9,916 bases of DNA from CAVPRW01 sp046727435 [NCBI: bacterium] (GCA_046727435.1 JBKPCR010000468.1:1-9916); one strand, 5' to 3'. Positions 1 to 7,490 are shown, numbered from the stretch's first letter. The notes: a model not told the origin generated them from the letters alone. Numbers and translations are program-made.

Positions 1-12
1 GTTGAGACTATC

Positions 13-987
13 TCACTCCTCCAGCAGTGTCGATACCTGGCGTTCTTCACCGAGCAAGCCCTGTGGGCGCAGCAGGATGATGGCTTCCATGATCAGGCCG
101 ATGAGGAGGAACCGCACATAAGGGGCGCGCGCCGCCCAGAACGGCGGCAGTGTTTGATCGGTGATAAAGGTCGAGCCCGTCCAGATCCCCCACACCAGAA
201 AAGCCCCCAAGATCGCGCCCTTGTTGTTGCCGCTGCCCCCCAGCATCAGCATGACCCAAATGAGAAAAGTGCCGAACAGCGGGGTAAAAGCGTCGGGGGA
301 GATGGCTCGCACATAATGGGCGTAGAGCGCACCGCCAAGCCCCATAATCGCTGCCCCTAATGCCAGGGCCTGGAGCTTGAAGGCGAAGACATTTTTGCCA
401 TACATCGCCGCCGCCATCTCATCCTCGCGGATGGCTCGCAGCACGCGTCCCCAAGGGGAGCGAATACCCCGCTCGATGGCCCAATACACCGCTGCAACGG
501 CCAGGAGGACGATGATCAGATAGAGATAATGATAATGCTGGGGCTCCACCCATGAGCGCAACGGCTGTGGCAACCCTGTCAGACCGCGAGGGCCGTTCGC
601 TAACCAGCTTTCGTTGTTAAAGATCAGTCGGATCGACTCGGCAATGCCGATGGTGGCGATGGCCAGGTAATCTTCACGCAGCCGCAGTGTTGGAATGCCG
701 ATGATCAGCCCGAGAATCCCTGCAACCACCGCCGCCCCCAATAGGCCCAGCGGAAACGGGAGATTCAATCCCACCATCTGCTGCACATAGGTAGCATAGA
801 CACCTTCGGGCATGGGAGTGGTCAGCAAGGCCGACGTATAGGCGCCGACGGCGAAGAACCCCGCAATGCCGATATTGAACAGGCCAGTGTAGCCCCATTG
901 CACATTGAGCCCCAGGCTGAAGACCGCATAGATCCCCCCCATGATCGCGAGGGAGACGACATAGCTGACGAACCCACTTACCTCCAT
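13..987 (-). CDS. livM: Branched-chain amino acid type ABC transporter permease LivM
   Basis: This is an inner-membrane permease of the HAAT/Liv importer family, 324 aa, a normal length for LivM. It should pair with the LivH homologue just upstream and be driven by the two upstream ATPases. The N-terminal half carries the LivM signature around residues 25-52 (LGLNVQWGYTGLFNIG, then GAY). A conserved cytoplasmic loop at about 179-199 (WGRVLRAIREDE) is the likely ATPase contact. It is followed by the glycine-rich membrane stretch GAAIMGLGGALYAHY at about 211-225 and by LMLGGSGNNKGAILGA at about 247-262. Several hydrophobic segments are visible throughout. The ATG at 987 is preceded by GGTGGA (996-1001) at 8-nt spacing. 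It is last of the four transporter genes in view and is separated from livH by a 71-nt gap holding a palindromic repeat. The family call is secure. The substrate is open: Liv-type systems also carry amides, urea, aromatic acids and other small molecules. Confidence 0.95.
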   Translation of the reverse strand: MEVSGFVSYVVSLAIMGGIYAVFSLGLNVQWGYTGLFNIGIAGFFAVGAYTSALLTTPMPEGVYATYVQQMVGLNLPFPLGLLGAAVVAGILGLIIGIPTLRLREDYLAIATIGIAESIRLIFNNESWLANGPRGLTGLPQPLRSWVEPQHYHYLYLIIVLLAVAAVYWAIERGIRSPWGRVLRAIREDEMAAAMYGKNVFAFKLQALALGAAIMGLGGALYAHYVRAISPDAFTPLFGTFLIWVMLMLGGSGNNKGAILGAFLVWGIWTGSTFITDQTLPPFWAARAPYVRFLLIGLIMEAIILLRPQGLLGEERQVSTLLEE

Positions 988-1015
988 AACTAGGCTCCAC
1001 CGAGGCTACCCCCTT

Positions 1016-1056
1016 CCTTCCCCTCCCCTCATCGGGGAAGGGCTAGGGTGGGGGTG
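1016..1056. repeat. G/C-rich imperfect palindromic repeat, copy 1
   Basis: This element fills most of the livH-livM gap. CCTTCCCC (1016-1023) is perfectly complementary to GGGGAAGG (1034-1041) across a 10-nt loop, and a G-rich tail with GGGTGGGG follows to 1056. A related element lies at 8775-8814; the two share CCCTCCC, GGGGAAGGG and GGGTGGGG in the same order with a few substitutions and gaps. It resembles short dispersed intergenic palindromes found in many GC-rich genomes. It lacks a following T-run on the minus strand, so it is not an obvious intrinsic terminator for livH. Confidence 0.6.
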
Positions 1057-1058
1057 CA

Positions 1059-1964
1059 TTACGTCCCTCCGAACAGCCCTCGGGGTCGCACGAAGAGCAA
1101 GAGGATCAGCACCACAAACGCCACCGCTGGCTTATAGGTGGGCAGTAGGAAGGCAGTCGAGACCTGTTGGACTACCCCCAGGATGATACCTCCTACCAAT
1201 GCCCCGAGCGGATTGCCGATGCCGCCCAGGATCACGGCTGCGAAGAGTGGCAACAGAAAGCTCCACCCCATGTCCGGGCGCAATTGGGCATCGATGCCAT
1301 AGAGTACTCCCGCAGCTGCTGCCAGAGCCGCACCAATCCCCCATGTCCAGGCCGTCACATGCGCTGTGTCGATGCCACAGACTAAGGCGAGCTGCGGGTT
1401 ATCGGCCGTCGCCCGCATGGCCTTGCCGAGCTTTGTCCGCTGCAGAAATAGATAGAGCAGGAGCACCAGGAGGAGCACCATCACCAGAATAAATACTTGA
1501 TCGGGTTTCAGCCGCACGTCCAGGGGAAGCACCCATGCGGGCCGCAGTTCTTGGGAATAAAACAAAAATTGGGGTCCCCAGACGATATAAATCAGGCTGC
1601 GCAGGATAAAGGCCATCCCCAAGGAGGCGATGGCGAGGATGGCAGGGGAGGATCTTCTGGCGCGCAGGGGACGGTAGAGGATTCGGTCGATCATTAGGGC
1701 GACCAGCACGGTTACCCCCATCGAGACCACCAATGACCCCAGCATCCGCCCGCCAAACGACAGTGGTCCCCATTTGAGCTCAGGCATCCCCAGCGCCGGC
1801 AGCAGCTCCACGTTCAGCAGCAGAACCACATAGGCGCCGAGGGTCATAAGGTCGCCATGAGCGAAGTGGGCAAAACGCAGTACACCGTACAGCAGCGTCA
1901 ACCCAATCGCCCCCAAGGCTATGATACTGCCCAGCACGACGCCATACACGAGCAACTCAGTCAT
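1059..1964 (-). CDS. livH: Branched-chain amino acid type ABC transporter permease LivH
   Basis: This is the second integral-membrane permease of the Liv/HAAT importer, 301 aa, typical for LivH. Residues 31-45 (FAHFAHGDLMTLGAY) are the classic LivH signature after the first membrane segment. The loop LGKAMRATADNPQLA (179-193) is the expected ATPase-coupling loop. AAVILGGIGNPLGALVGG (242-259) is the conserved C-terminal membrane motif, and the protein ends in RPRGLFGG. About eight hydrophobic segments can be seen. The ATG at 1964 overlaps the livF stop by 4 nt (ATGA), which implies translational coupling. A purine-rich GGCGGGCGG inside the livF end is the only ribosome-binding candidate and is weak. 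It forms the membrane channel with LivM; the substrate is not determined by sequence. Confidence 0.95.
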   Translation of the reverse strand: MTELLVYGVVLGSIIALGAIGLTLLYGVLRFAHFAHGDLMTLGAYVVLLLNVELLPALGMPELKWGPLSFGGRMLGSLVVSMGVTVLVALMIDRILYRPLRARRSSPAILAIASLGMAFILRSLIYIVWGPQFLFYSQELRPAWVLPLDVRLKPDQVFILVMVLLLVLLLYLFLQRTKLGKAMRATADNPQLALVCGIDTAHVTAWTWGIGAALAAAAGVLYGIDAQLRPDMGWSFLLPLFAAVILGGIGNPLGALVGGIILGVVQQVSTAFLLPTYKPAVAFVVLILLLFVRPRGLFGGT

Positions 1965-2671
1965 CGCCGCCCGCCGAGATAGAGACGACCCACCTCTGCA
2001 TTGCTCAAAAGCTGATCGCCCCTCCCCTCGAGACGGACCTGTCCACTGGCCAAGACATACCCGCGATCCGACAGCCGCAGCGCCTGACGGGCATTCTGTT
2101 CGACGATGAGCAGCGCCACGCCCGCGTGATTGATCTCCGCCATCTTCTCAAAGACCATACCCACCAGGCGGGGCGACAGGCCAGCGGACGGTTCATCAAG
2201 CAGCAACAGCCGTGGATCGAGCATCAACGCCCGCCCCATAGCCACCATCTGGCGCTCGCCTCCAGACAGGCCGCCGACGCGCTGTTTGCGCTTCAGTCGC
2301 AGGCTAGGAAAGAATGTATACATCTCTTCGAGCCGTTCAGCGAAGCCGTCACTGCGCACGAAGGCGCCCATTTCCAGATTTTCCTGCACCGTGAGGGATG
2401 GAAACACGTTGTCAACCTGCGGTACGAATGACATGCCGCGGCGCACCAGGGCTGGTGGCGTCAAGCCGGTGATGTCGGTGTCCGCGAAGAGAATCCGGCC
2501 ATCCATGGGCATCAACAGGCCGAAAATGGTTTTTAATAGCGTTGACTTTCCGGCACCATTCGGGCCGATCAGGGTGACCACCTCCCCAGGATCAACCCGC
2601 ATAGAGATATCACGGAGGATTGTCATCTCTCCGTAGCCAGAGTTGACGTGGCGCACGTCGAGCAAAGCCAC
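1961..2671 (-). CDS. livF: Liv-type ABC transporter ATP-binding protein LivF
   Basis: This is a cytoplasmic ATPase of the Liv importer, 236 aa. Walker A is GPNGAGKST at 36-44, the Q-loop glutamine is Q85, the signature is LSGGERQ at 135-141, and Walker B is LLLLDEP with D159 and E160. The switch histidine is replaced by Q192 in VEQN, which is the usual LivF state and separates it from LivG. The start is GTG at 2671, only 5 nt after the livG stop. A strong GGGGGAGG lies inside the end of livG, about 10 nt before that GTG. The 3' end overlaps livH by 4 nt. It most likely works as a heterodimer with LivG to drive the LivHM channel. Confidence 0.95.
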   Translation of the reverse strand: MALLDVRHVNSGYGEMTILRDISMRVDPGEVVTLIGPNGAGKSTLLKTIFGLLMPMDGRILFADTDITGLTPPALVRRGMSFVPQVDNVFPSLTVQENLEMGAFVRSDGFAERLEEMYTFFPSLRLKRKQRVGGLSGGERQMVAMGRALMLDPRLLLLDEPSAGLSPRLVGMVFEKMAEINHAGVALLIVEQNARQALRLSDRGYVLASGQVRLEGRGDQLLSNAEVGRLYLGGRR

Positions 2672-2676
2672 GGCGG

Positions 2677-3441
2677 TTAGCCTCCCCCCAGATAAGCTTC
2701 CAAGACTCTCGGATCGTTTGCGATGGTCTCGAAGGAACCCTCAACCAGTGGCCGCCCCTCGCTCAACACGATGACCGGGTCGCACAGACGCATCACCAGG
2801 TCCATATCGTGTTCGATGAGCAGGATCGTGACGCCCCGCTGGCGGGCCAGATGCGAAATATATTCGGCTAGCTCCTCCATCAGGGTGGGGTTGACCCCGG
2901 CTCCGGGCTCGTCGAGGAGCACCAGCTGCGGATCAGCCATCATGGTACGCGCCAATTCGAGCAGTTTTTTTTGCCCCCCGGAGAGGTTGCGGGCATACTC
3001 TTCCCGCAGGCCGATCAAGCGGACCGCCGCCAGCACTTCAAGGGCTTTCTCACGGATCTGCGCTTCTTGTTGACGTACCACAGCAGGGCGGAACCAGGGA
3101 TACCACAGCTGCTCCCCACACTGACCGGGAGTGATGAGCATGAGGTTTTCGAGCACCGTCATGTCCCGAAACTCGCGTGGAATCTGAAAGGTGCGACAGA
3201 TGCGATGGTGAAAGATCTGGTGCGGCGCCAGGCCGGTGATATCCAGGCCGTGGAATAGCACCCGACCGCTATCGGGTTTGGCAAAGCCGGTTAGCACGTT
3301 GAAGAGCGTCGTTTTTCCGGCGCCATTCGGGCCAATCAAGCCGGTGATGGTACCTTGCCGCACCTGAAACGAGCAGTGGTTCAGAACGGTCAGGCCGCCG
3401 AATGTCTTGACGAGGTCGTGCACTTCGAGGATAGCCGTCAT
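2677..3441 (-). CDS. livG: Liv-type ABC transporter ATP-binding protein LivG
   Basis: This is the partner ATPase of the Liv importer, 254 aa, in the normal LivG range. Walker A is GPNGAGKT at 37-44. The Q-loop is in CRTFQIPREF with Q86. The signature is LSGGQKK at 153-159, Walker B is LVLLDEP with D177 and E178, and the switch is IEHDMDLVM with H211. The insertion between the Q-loop and the signature and the C-terminal tail with LEAYLGG are LivG/BCA_ABC_TP features. The ATG at 3441 is the natural start by family alignment, although no good Shine-Dalgarno site precedes it. A 7-nt-periodic repeat fills the 92-nt gap upstream. It is followed 5 nt later by livF. Confidence 0.95.
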   Translation of the reverse strand: MTAILEVHDLVKTFGGLTVLNHCSFQVRQGTITGLIGPNGAGKTTLFNVLTGFAKPDSGRVLFHGLDITGLAPHQIFHHRICRTFQIPREFRDMTVLENLMLITPGQCGEQLWYPWFRPAVVRQQEAQIREKALEVLAAVRLIGLREEYARNLSGGQKKLLELARTMMADPQLVLLDEPGAGVNPTLMEELAEYISHLARQRGVTILLIEHDMDLVMRLCDPVIVLSEGRPLVEGSFETIANDPRVLEAYLGGG

Positions 3442-3454
3442 GGACGAAGAAACC

Positions 3455-3524
3455 AGTGCTAAGTGCTAGGTAATGAGTACTGAGTATGAGCCACGAGCAT
3501 TCTCAGCACTTATCAGTTATGACT
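3455..3524. repeat. Heptamer-periodic inverted repeat array
   Basis: The sequence can be read in 7-nt steps. From 3455 the units are AGTGCTA, AGTGCTA, GGTAATG, AGTACTG and AGTATGA. After two less regular units the strand sense flips to CAGCACT, TATCAGT and TATGACT (3504-3524), whose reverse complements resemble the first-arm units. The best exact inverted pair is TAAGTGCT (3460-3467) with AGCACTTA (3505-3512). It fits exactly between the zinc dehydrogenase stop and the livG start. A hairpin is possible but with a long loop and no T-run, so it is not a standard terminator. Its function is unknown. Confidence 0.6.
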
Positions 3525-3533
3525 CGATCCCTT

Positions 3534-4622
3534 CTACGGTACTAACGACGCGCGAATCACTGCCCCAGCATCCGCCTGCTGGAACGCTTCGTTGATCTCT
3601 GACAAAGGGAAGGTATGCGAGATCAGCTTTTGAAACGGATAGCGTTGGAGGTTGCGCCGCATGAAATCCAAGGCTTGTGGGATGACCCACGGCTCATAGG
3701 TGGCAAGTGCCATCAGGGTGATGCGGCCGAAGACGATGCGTCCAGCCTCCAGAGGTGCGGTCTGCTTGGGATTGATGCTACCCATGATCAGGTAGTGGCC
3801 GCCGTTCTTCAACATGCGAATACCCTCGGGGATGACCGACGGCGAGCCTACCACCTCGACGCAGACGTCGACCCCCCAGCCATTGGTCAGTTCGCGTACC
3901 AGCCGTACCCGCGACTCCTCGCTGTCATAGGTCTCCAGGTTGATCAGGTAGTCAGCGCCAAAGGCAGCAGCCATCTGTAAGCGCGGTTCGAAGCGGTCGA
4001 TGACGATGATCTTCGCTGCTCCCATATCCCGCGCCACGGCGGTGGCGTATATCCCCAACCCTCCCGCCCCCTGAATGACGATGGACTGGCCGATGCGTAA
4101 GCCGATACGCTGCAACCCATAGGTAACCTGTGCCAGGGCGCAATTCACCGGCGCCACCATCTCGTCCGACAGATCTTCAGGCACCTTAAAGACGTAATGT
4201 CCAGGTCGTAAATAGTAGTATTCTGCATAGGCCCCCATGGAGATCATCACATCGTCCATCTGGTATGGGTGCCGCATCATGTTCACACAGGCCGAGCGGT
4301 AGCCCTCCAGACAGGCGTAGCAGCGACCACAAAAGTAGAAATACAGAAAAGTCACGCGATCGCCTACCGTCAGAGGTTGCCCCTGCGAGTCGGTCCGGAT
4401 ATTGCCGCCGAGCTCCGCCACCCGCCCTACCATTTCGTGGCCGATGATGTGGTTCCCCGGACGTAACGGCGTATCCCCCCGCCAGATGTGCAGGTCGGAG
4501 CCACAGATATTGGCTCTGGTGATGCGCACCAAGATACCGGCTGGTTCGACTGCTGGCAATGTGATATCACAAATGTCCATGCGGCCTCTCGGTGTGTGGA
4601 AGATGGCAGCTTTCCCGTGCAT
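3534..4622 (-). CDS. Zinc-dependent MDR-family alcohol/polyol dehydrogenase
   Basis: This is a cytoplasmic medium-chain dehydrogenase that should oxidise a secondary or primary alcohol with NAD(P). From the chosen start it has 362 aa. Catalytic zinc ligands are C40 (ICGSDLH) and H62/E63 (GHE), with C161 a possible further ligand. Structural zinc is held by C98, C101, C104 and C112 (CGRCYAC). The Rossmann glycine motif is GAGGLG at 185-190, and D209 at the end of the second strand suggests NAD preference. The insert near the lobe (GHYVFKVPEDLSDEMVAPVNCALA) resembles the TM0436-like subgroup. An ATG at 4628 is in frame, but GGGAGG (4631-4636) lies only 2 nt from it and an ideal 8 nt from the ATG at 4622, so 4622 is preferred. 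It follows the binding-protein gene by 24 nt and is surely co-transcribed. The substrate is not resolved; threonine or butanediol dehydrogenase are common automatic labels. Confidence 0.93.
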   Translation of the reverse strand: MHGKAAIFHTPRGRMDICDITLPAVEPAGILVRITRANICGSDLHIWRGDTPLRPGNHIIGHEMVGRVAELGGNIRTDSQGQPLTVGDRVTFLYFYFCGRCYACLEGYRSACVNMMRHPYQMDDVMISMGAYAEYYYLRPGHYVFKVPEDLSDEMVAPVNCALAQVTYGLQRIGLRIGQSIVIQGAGGLGIYATAVARDMGAAKIIVIDRFEPRLQMAAAFGADYLINLETYDSEESRVRLVRELTNGWGVDVCVEVVGSPSVIPEGIRMLKNGGHYLIMGSINPKQTAPLEAGRIVFGRITLMALATYEPWVIPQALDFMRRNLQRYPFQKLISHTFPLSEINEAFQQADAGAVIRASLVP

Positions 4623-4630
4623 GTCCATGC

Positions 4631-4636
4631 CCTCCC
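4631..4636 (-). promoter_or_regulatory. Shine-Dalgarno site deciding the dehydrogenase start
   Basis: GGGAGG on the minus strand sits 8 nt from the ATG at 4622 and only 2 nt from the in-frame ATG at 4628. This favours the downstream start, which removes two residues (Met-Asp). Confidence 0.6.
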
Positions 4637-4646
4637 GATCACGAAA

Positions 4647-6200
4647 TCAGGGCTTGTCGAGCCACGTCGTCTCAAACTGAACCTTGTACCCATGCAAGTG
4701 GACGTATCCCTTCACATCCGCGCGGGCCGCCTGCAAGAAGGGGAGTGAGGCGATGCCGCAGGTCATCATACTCTCCGTGACATAACGTTGGAAGTCGTAT
4801 CCTGCCTGCAAGAGGGCTGCCTCCGTCGGCGCCTCCTTCATCCGATCGATCAGGGCGTCGACCTGTTTGTCGTCATGGTTGAGGGTATTGTTCCCGGCCC
4901 GAGTGTCAAGAACTCGCGAGAGTTGATAGGAATCGAACGCTGCCCCGGACACACCCAGAATTTGATCCCAATCCCGGTCCCGTTGCCAGCGTCGCAGGAA
5001 GATCGGTCGATCAAGCACCTCAACGGTTAGGTCCACCCCAAGCTTGGCGTACTGCGTTTTCAGAATCGTCGCGATGGTAGGGAGCGCAGCCTCGGCGCTA
5101 TGGGTCATGAGGGTGTAGCGTAGGGGATTGTGCTCATCGTAGCCAGCCTCCTTCAGCAGCGTTTTAGCCTTGTCGGGGTTATAGGAAAATTGCTCATCAA
5201 AGTCAATGTGACCTTTGCCGCCAGACGGTACGAAACTCCATAACGGCTGCGCCAGCCCCAACAGCGCCGTCTTGACGATGGCTGGCCGGTCGATCCCATA
5301 CCCCAGCAGAGCCTGCCGCACCCGGGCATCCTTGAAGGATGCTCGCGCTTGATTGAAGTAGCTATTAACCCGGAGCGTGTCTCGCCCCTTGAGTACCTGG
5401 ACCTTCACGTCTTTGGCCAGGCGCTCGATGTGCTCAAAGGGTACCGCGTTAGCGAAGTCCACCTCCCCCGTCCGCAGCGCGGTCACTCGCGTCACTCCCT
5501 CCTTGATGATGCGGAGCTCAATGCGATCCAGATAGGGCAGCCCCGGTTTGAAGTAGTGCGGGTTCTTCTCCAGCACGATGACCCGGTTCTGCTCCCAGTT
5601 GGCGAGTTTGAACGGTCCGGTTCCCACCGGATGCAGTCGCACCTCTTCCTTCCCCCAGCGTTCATACGACACTGGCGACATCTGTAAGAACCCAAATGCG
5701 TGCGCGGCCATTACTGGCAGAAGGGTGGCACTGGGATATTTGAGGATAAACTTGACCGTGTGCGTATCGACCACTTCGACGCCGTCGACGAGGCTGTATG
5801 AAGGCGCGTCGAGCGCCTTCTCGGCGGGGTCCATCATGCGTTGATAATTCCATTGCACCGCTTTGGCGTCAAAGTCGGTGCCATCATGAAACCTCACCCC
5901 CTGGCGTAGATGAAAGACATAAACCTTGCCGTCCTCCAAAATCTCCCAAGACTCGGCCAGGTCGGGCACATAATTCAACTCAGCATCGATACTCACCAGG
6001 CTGTTGAAGAGATTACCCATGGCGTATCCAGCTTGGGCGCCCGGGGAGAGACGCGGATCCAGCCCCGCCACATCCGCCTCCCAGGCTACCCGTAGTATCC
6101 CCCCCGGTCTCGGCTGTTGTGCCCAGGCGGAGAGCGGCGCTAGCAGGAGAAAGCCCACTAGGAAGAGGCGAACCCCTCTGTGGTGCCCGTACCCTGTCAT
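4647..6200 (-). CDS. Periplasmic family 5 (peptide/nickel-type) solute-binding protein
   Basis: This is an extracytoplasmic binding protein of the SBP_bac_5 family (DppA/OppA/NikA-like), 517 aa, a normal length. Residues 1-27 form a Sec signal peptide: a basic start, a hydrophobic core LFLVGFLLLAPL, then AWA before Q28. There is no lipobox cysteine, so the protein should be soluble in a periplasm. The mature N-terminus GGILRVAWEADVAGLDPR (33-50) and the signature VRFHDGTDFDAKAVQWNY (102-119) are family hallmarks, as is PVGTGPFKL (191-199). The ATG at 6200 follows GGGAGGG at 6-nt spacing. Members bind peptides, sugars, opines, metals or other small molecules, so the ligand is open. Family 5 proteins usually work with DppBC/DppDF-type permeases. 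None is here; instead Liv-type transporter genes lie downstream in the same orientation. Confidence 0.94.
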   Translation of the reverse strand: MTGYGHHRGVRLFLVGFLLLAPLSAWAQQPRPGGILRVAWEADVAGLDPRLSPGAQAGYAMGNLFNSLVSIDAELNYVPDLAESWEILEDGKVYVFHLRQGVRFHDGTDFDAKAVQWNYQRMMDPAEKALDAPSYSLVDGVEVVDTHTVKFILKYPSATLLPVMAAHAFGFLQMSPVSYERWGKEEVRLHPVGTGPFKLANWEQNRVIVLEKNPHYFKPGLPYLDRIELRIIKEGVTRVTALRTGEVDFANAVPFEHIERLAKDVKVQVLKGRDTLRVNSYFNQARASFKDARVRQALLGYGIDRPAIVKTALLGLAQPLWSFVPSGGKGHIDFDEQFSYNPDKAKTLLKEAGYDEHNPLRYTLMTHSAEAALPTIATILKTQYAKLGVDLTVEVLDRPIFLRRWQRDRDWDQILGVSGAAFDSYQLSRVLDTRAGNNTLNHDDKQVDALIDRMKEAPTEAALLQAGYDFQRYVTESMMTCGIASLPFLQAARADVKGYVHLHGYKVQFETTWLDKP

Positions 6201-6362
6201 CGTTGTCCCTCCCTGGTAGTGCTACCGCTCATACCCTGGGACGCCCTGTCGCGATCAGGCATGCGGCAGCAGCACTCCGTGTGACACAGATGGTCGGTCG
6301 ACTCTGTTGCCAAGGTCTCGCGTGCGGGTCCGGGCGAGGCACCAGCCCGCGACCCTCTCGTC
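6201..6362. other. 162-nt gap between MocA-fold gene and binding-protein gene
   Basis: This is the longest gap inside the leftward unit. It holds a short dyad, GGTAG-TG-CTACC (6215-6226), just upstream of the binding-protein ribosome-binding site, and a weak GCGGG/CCCGC stem (6324-6328 with 6346-6350) near the MocA-fold stop with no T-run. I found no convincing -35/-10 pair on the minus strand, so read-through from the upstream promoter is the simplest reading. A second promoter is not excluded. Confidence 0.4.
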
Positions 6363-7484
6363 CTAGACCGCCGGCCCCTCGGACAGCGTCACCGGCACAC
6401 GCCGACCCTGATCCGACGCAGCCTGGACCGCCTCCACGAGGGTGTGCCGCCTGACCGCAGTAGTGAAGTCGGGCTCTACTCGTCGACCGCTGCGAATGGC
6501 CTCGGCGAAGCCCCGATACACCCCCGCTACGTTGGCGGGTTCACCTGCCGGCACGCCCGTTGGCATGGCGGCGAGACGCTCAGGAATCGGCAACGCCTGC
6601 AGCGTCCGATCGGTACCCTTTGCCCCCTCCAAGCGGATCGGATCGATCTGCGCACTCAGTCCGGTTGAGGCCACCAGGGTGCCTTCTCTGCCGTAGATCT
6701 CCAGCCTCATCCCACTGCCATGCCAGGGCACACTAGCCACTTGCACCGATCCTACTGCCCCGCCGGCCAGCCTACCGCTGACCAGAATGGTGTCCGGAGC
6801 GGTAACATCCACCATGCGATCAGTGTCGGTCTCATGCCATTGTGGCACCTGTGTGCTTACCACCGCCGACACTTCGGTGAACTCGCCGACGCACATGCAC
6901 ATGCAGTCAACGGCATGGCCAAAGGGGATGGTGAGCGTGGTAGCGCCCAGGGTGCGGTCCCGCTGCCACGTCCGGCCCGACGTGCGGTTGAGGACGCCGG
7001 GCCGGATCTGGGTCAGGTGACAGGAGAGCACCTCACCCACGTAGCCCTCTTCGATGAGCTCCTTCAGGCGACGAAAGGCTGGGGCAAAGCGGCCCTGCAA
7101 GCCCACCATGGTGTGGACCCCTTGAGCCTGGGCCAGATCTGCCATCTCCTGTGCTTCGCGGAGGTTGGCTCCCAGGGGCCATTCGGTGAGAACATGCTTT
7201 CCGGCTCTCAACGCATCCATGGTCAGACGGTAGTGGAGTGGCACGCGCACCACCACCGCCACGGCATCGATGTCGGGGTGGTGTAACATTTCCTGGTGAT
7301 CGTGGAAGGCGAGCGGCACCCCAAACTGCTTGGCAGTCTCCTCGGCCGTCTCCTGGTGTGCCGTGCACACCCCGACGAGCTCGTAGTCGGGCAAATGGGT
7401 CAAGGCTGGCAGGTGGGCCCGACTCCCCCAGCCATAATGCACATTGGCGCCAATAATTCCGACGCGAACCTTTGCTTGTGCCAT
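6363..7484 (-). CDS. Gfo/Idh/MocA-fold, Gal80-like NAD(P)-binding protein
   Basis: This is a 373-aa protein with an N-terminal Rossmann domain (VRVGIIGANVHYGWGS, 6-21) and a C-terminal alpha/beta domain of the GFO_IDH_MocA family. It probably binds NAD(P) and a sugar or polyol-like ligand. The usual EKP motif with its catalytic lysine reads EWPLG at 101-105. The second motif is TIPFGHAVD (185-193), which keeps H190 but lacks the Asp normally four residues before it. Together with VGLQGR (127-132) and the TFGH-like motif, this recalls yeast Gal80, a non-catalytic member, as I remember its sequence. It could thus be a sensor or an atypical dehydrogenase. The ATG at 7484 is chosen because AGGAG (7491-7495) lies 6 nt before it and the Rossmann fold starts at once. 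The reading frame stays open upstream to 7781, but that stretch crosses the divergent promoters and has no family similarity. It is first in the leftward unit. Confidence 0.9.
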   Translation of the reverse strand: MAQAKVRVGIIGANVHYGWGSRAHLPALTHLPDYELVGVCTAHQETAEETAKQFGVPLAFHDHQEMLHHPDIDAVAVVVRVPLHYRLTMDALRAGKHVLTEWPLGANLREAQEMADLAQAQGVHTMVGLQGRFAPAFRRLKELIEEGYVGEVLSCHLTQIRPGVLNRTSGRTWQRDRTLGATTLTIPFGHAVDCMCMCVGEFTEVSAVVSTQVPQWHETDTDRMVDVTAPDTILVSGRLAGGAVGSVQVASVPWHGSGMRLEIYGREGTLVASTGLSAQIDPIRLEGAKGTDRTLQALPIPERLAAMPTGVPAGEPANVAGVYRGFAEAIRSGRRVEPDFTTAVRRHTLVEAVQAASDQGRRVPVTLSEGPAV

Positions 7485-7490
7485 TGACAG

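Noticed and set aside
2130-2636. 168-codon open frame on the plus strand inside livF
   Set aside because: It lies wholly antisense to a well-conserved ATPase gene. Its product is rich in Arg, Pro and Ser with no domain, as expected of a mirror frame in GC-rich DNA.
3460-3512. Intrinsic terminator between the zinc dehydrogenase and livG
   Set aside because: The best stem (8 bp) has a loop of 37 nt and no T-run. The 7-nt periodic structure explains the symmetry better.
6215-6226. Operator before the binding-protein gene (GGTAG-TG-CTACC)
   Set aside because: The dyad is short and no promoter hexamers are recognisable around it. It was kept only as a note in the gap entry.
6324-6350. Possible terminator after the MocA-fold gene
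   Set aside because: The GCGGG/CCCGC stem is only 5 bp with a 17-nt loop and no T-run on the minus strand. It is likely chance in GC-rich DNA.
6720-7286. 188-codon open frame on the plus strand inside the MocA-fold gene
   Set aside because: It is antisense to a conserved gene, without a recognisable domain or ribosome-binding site, and is best explained by codon bias of the true gene.
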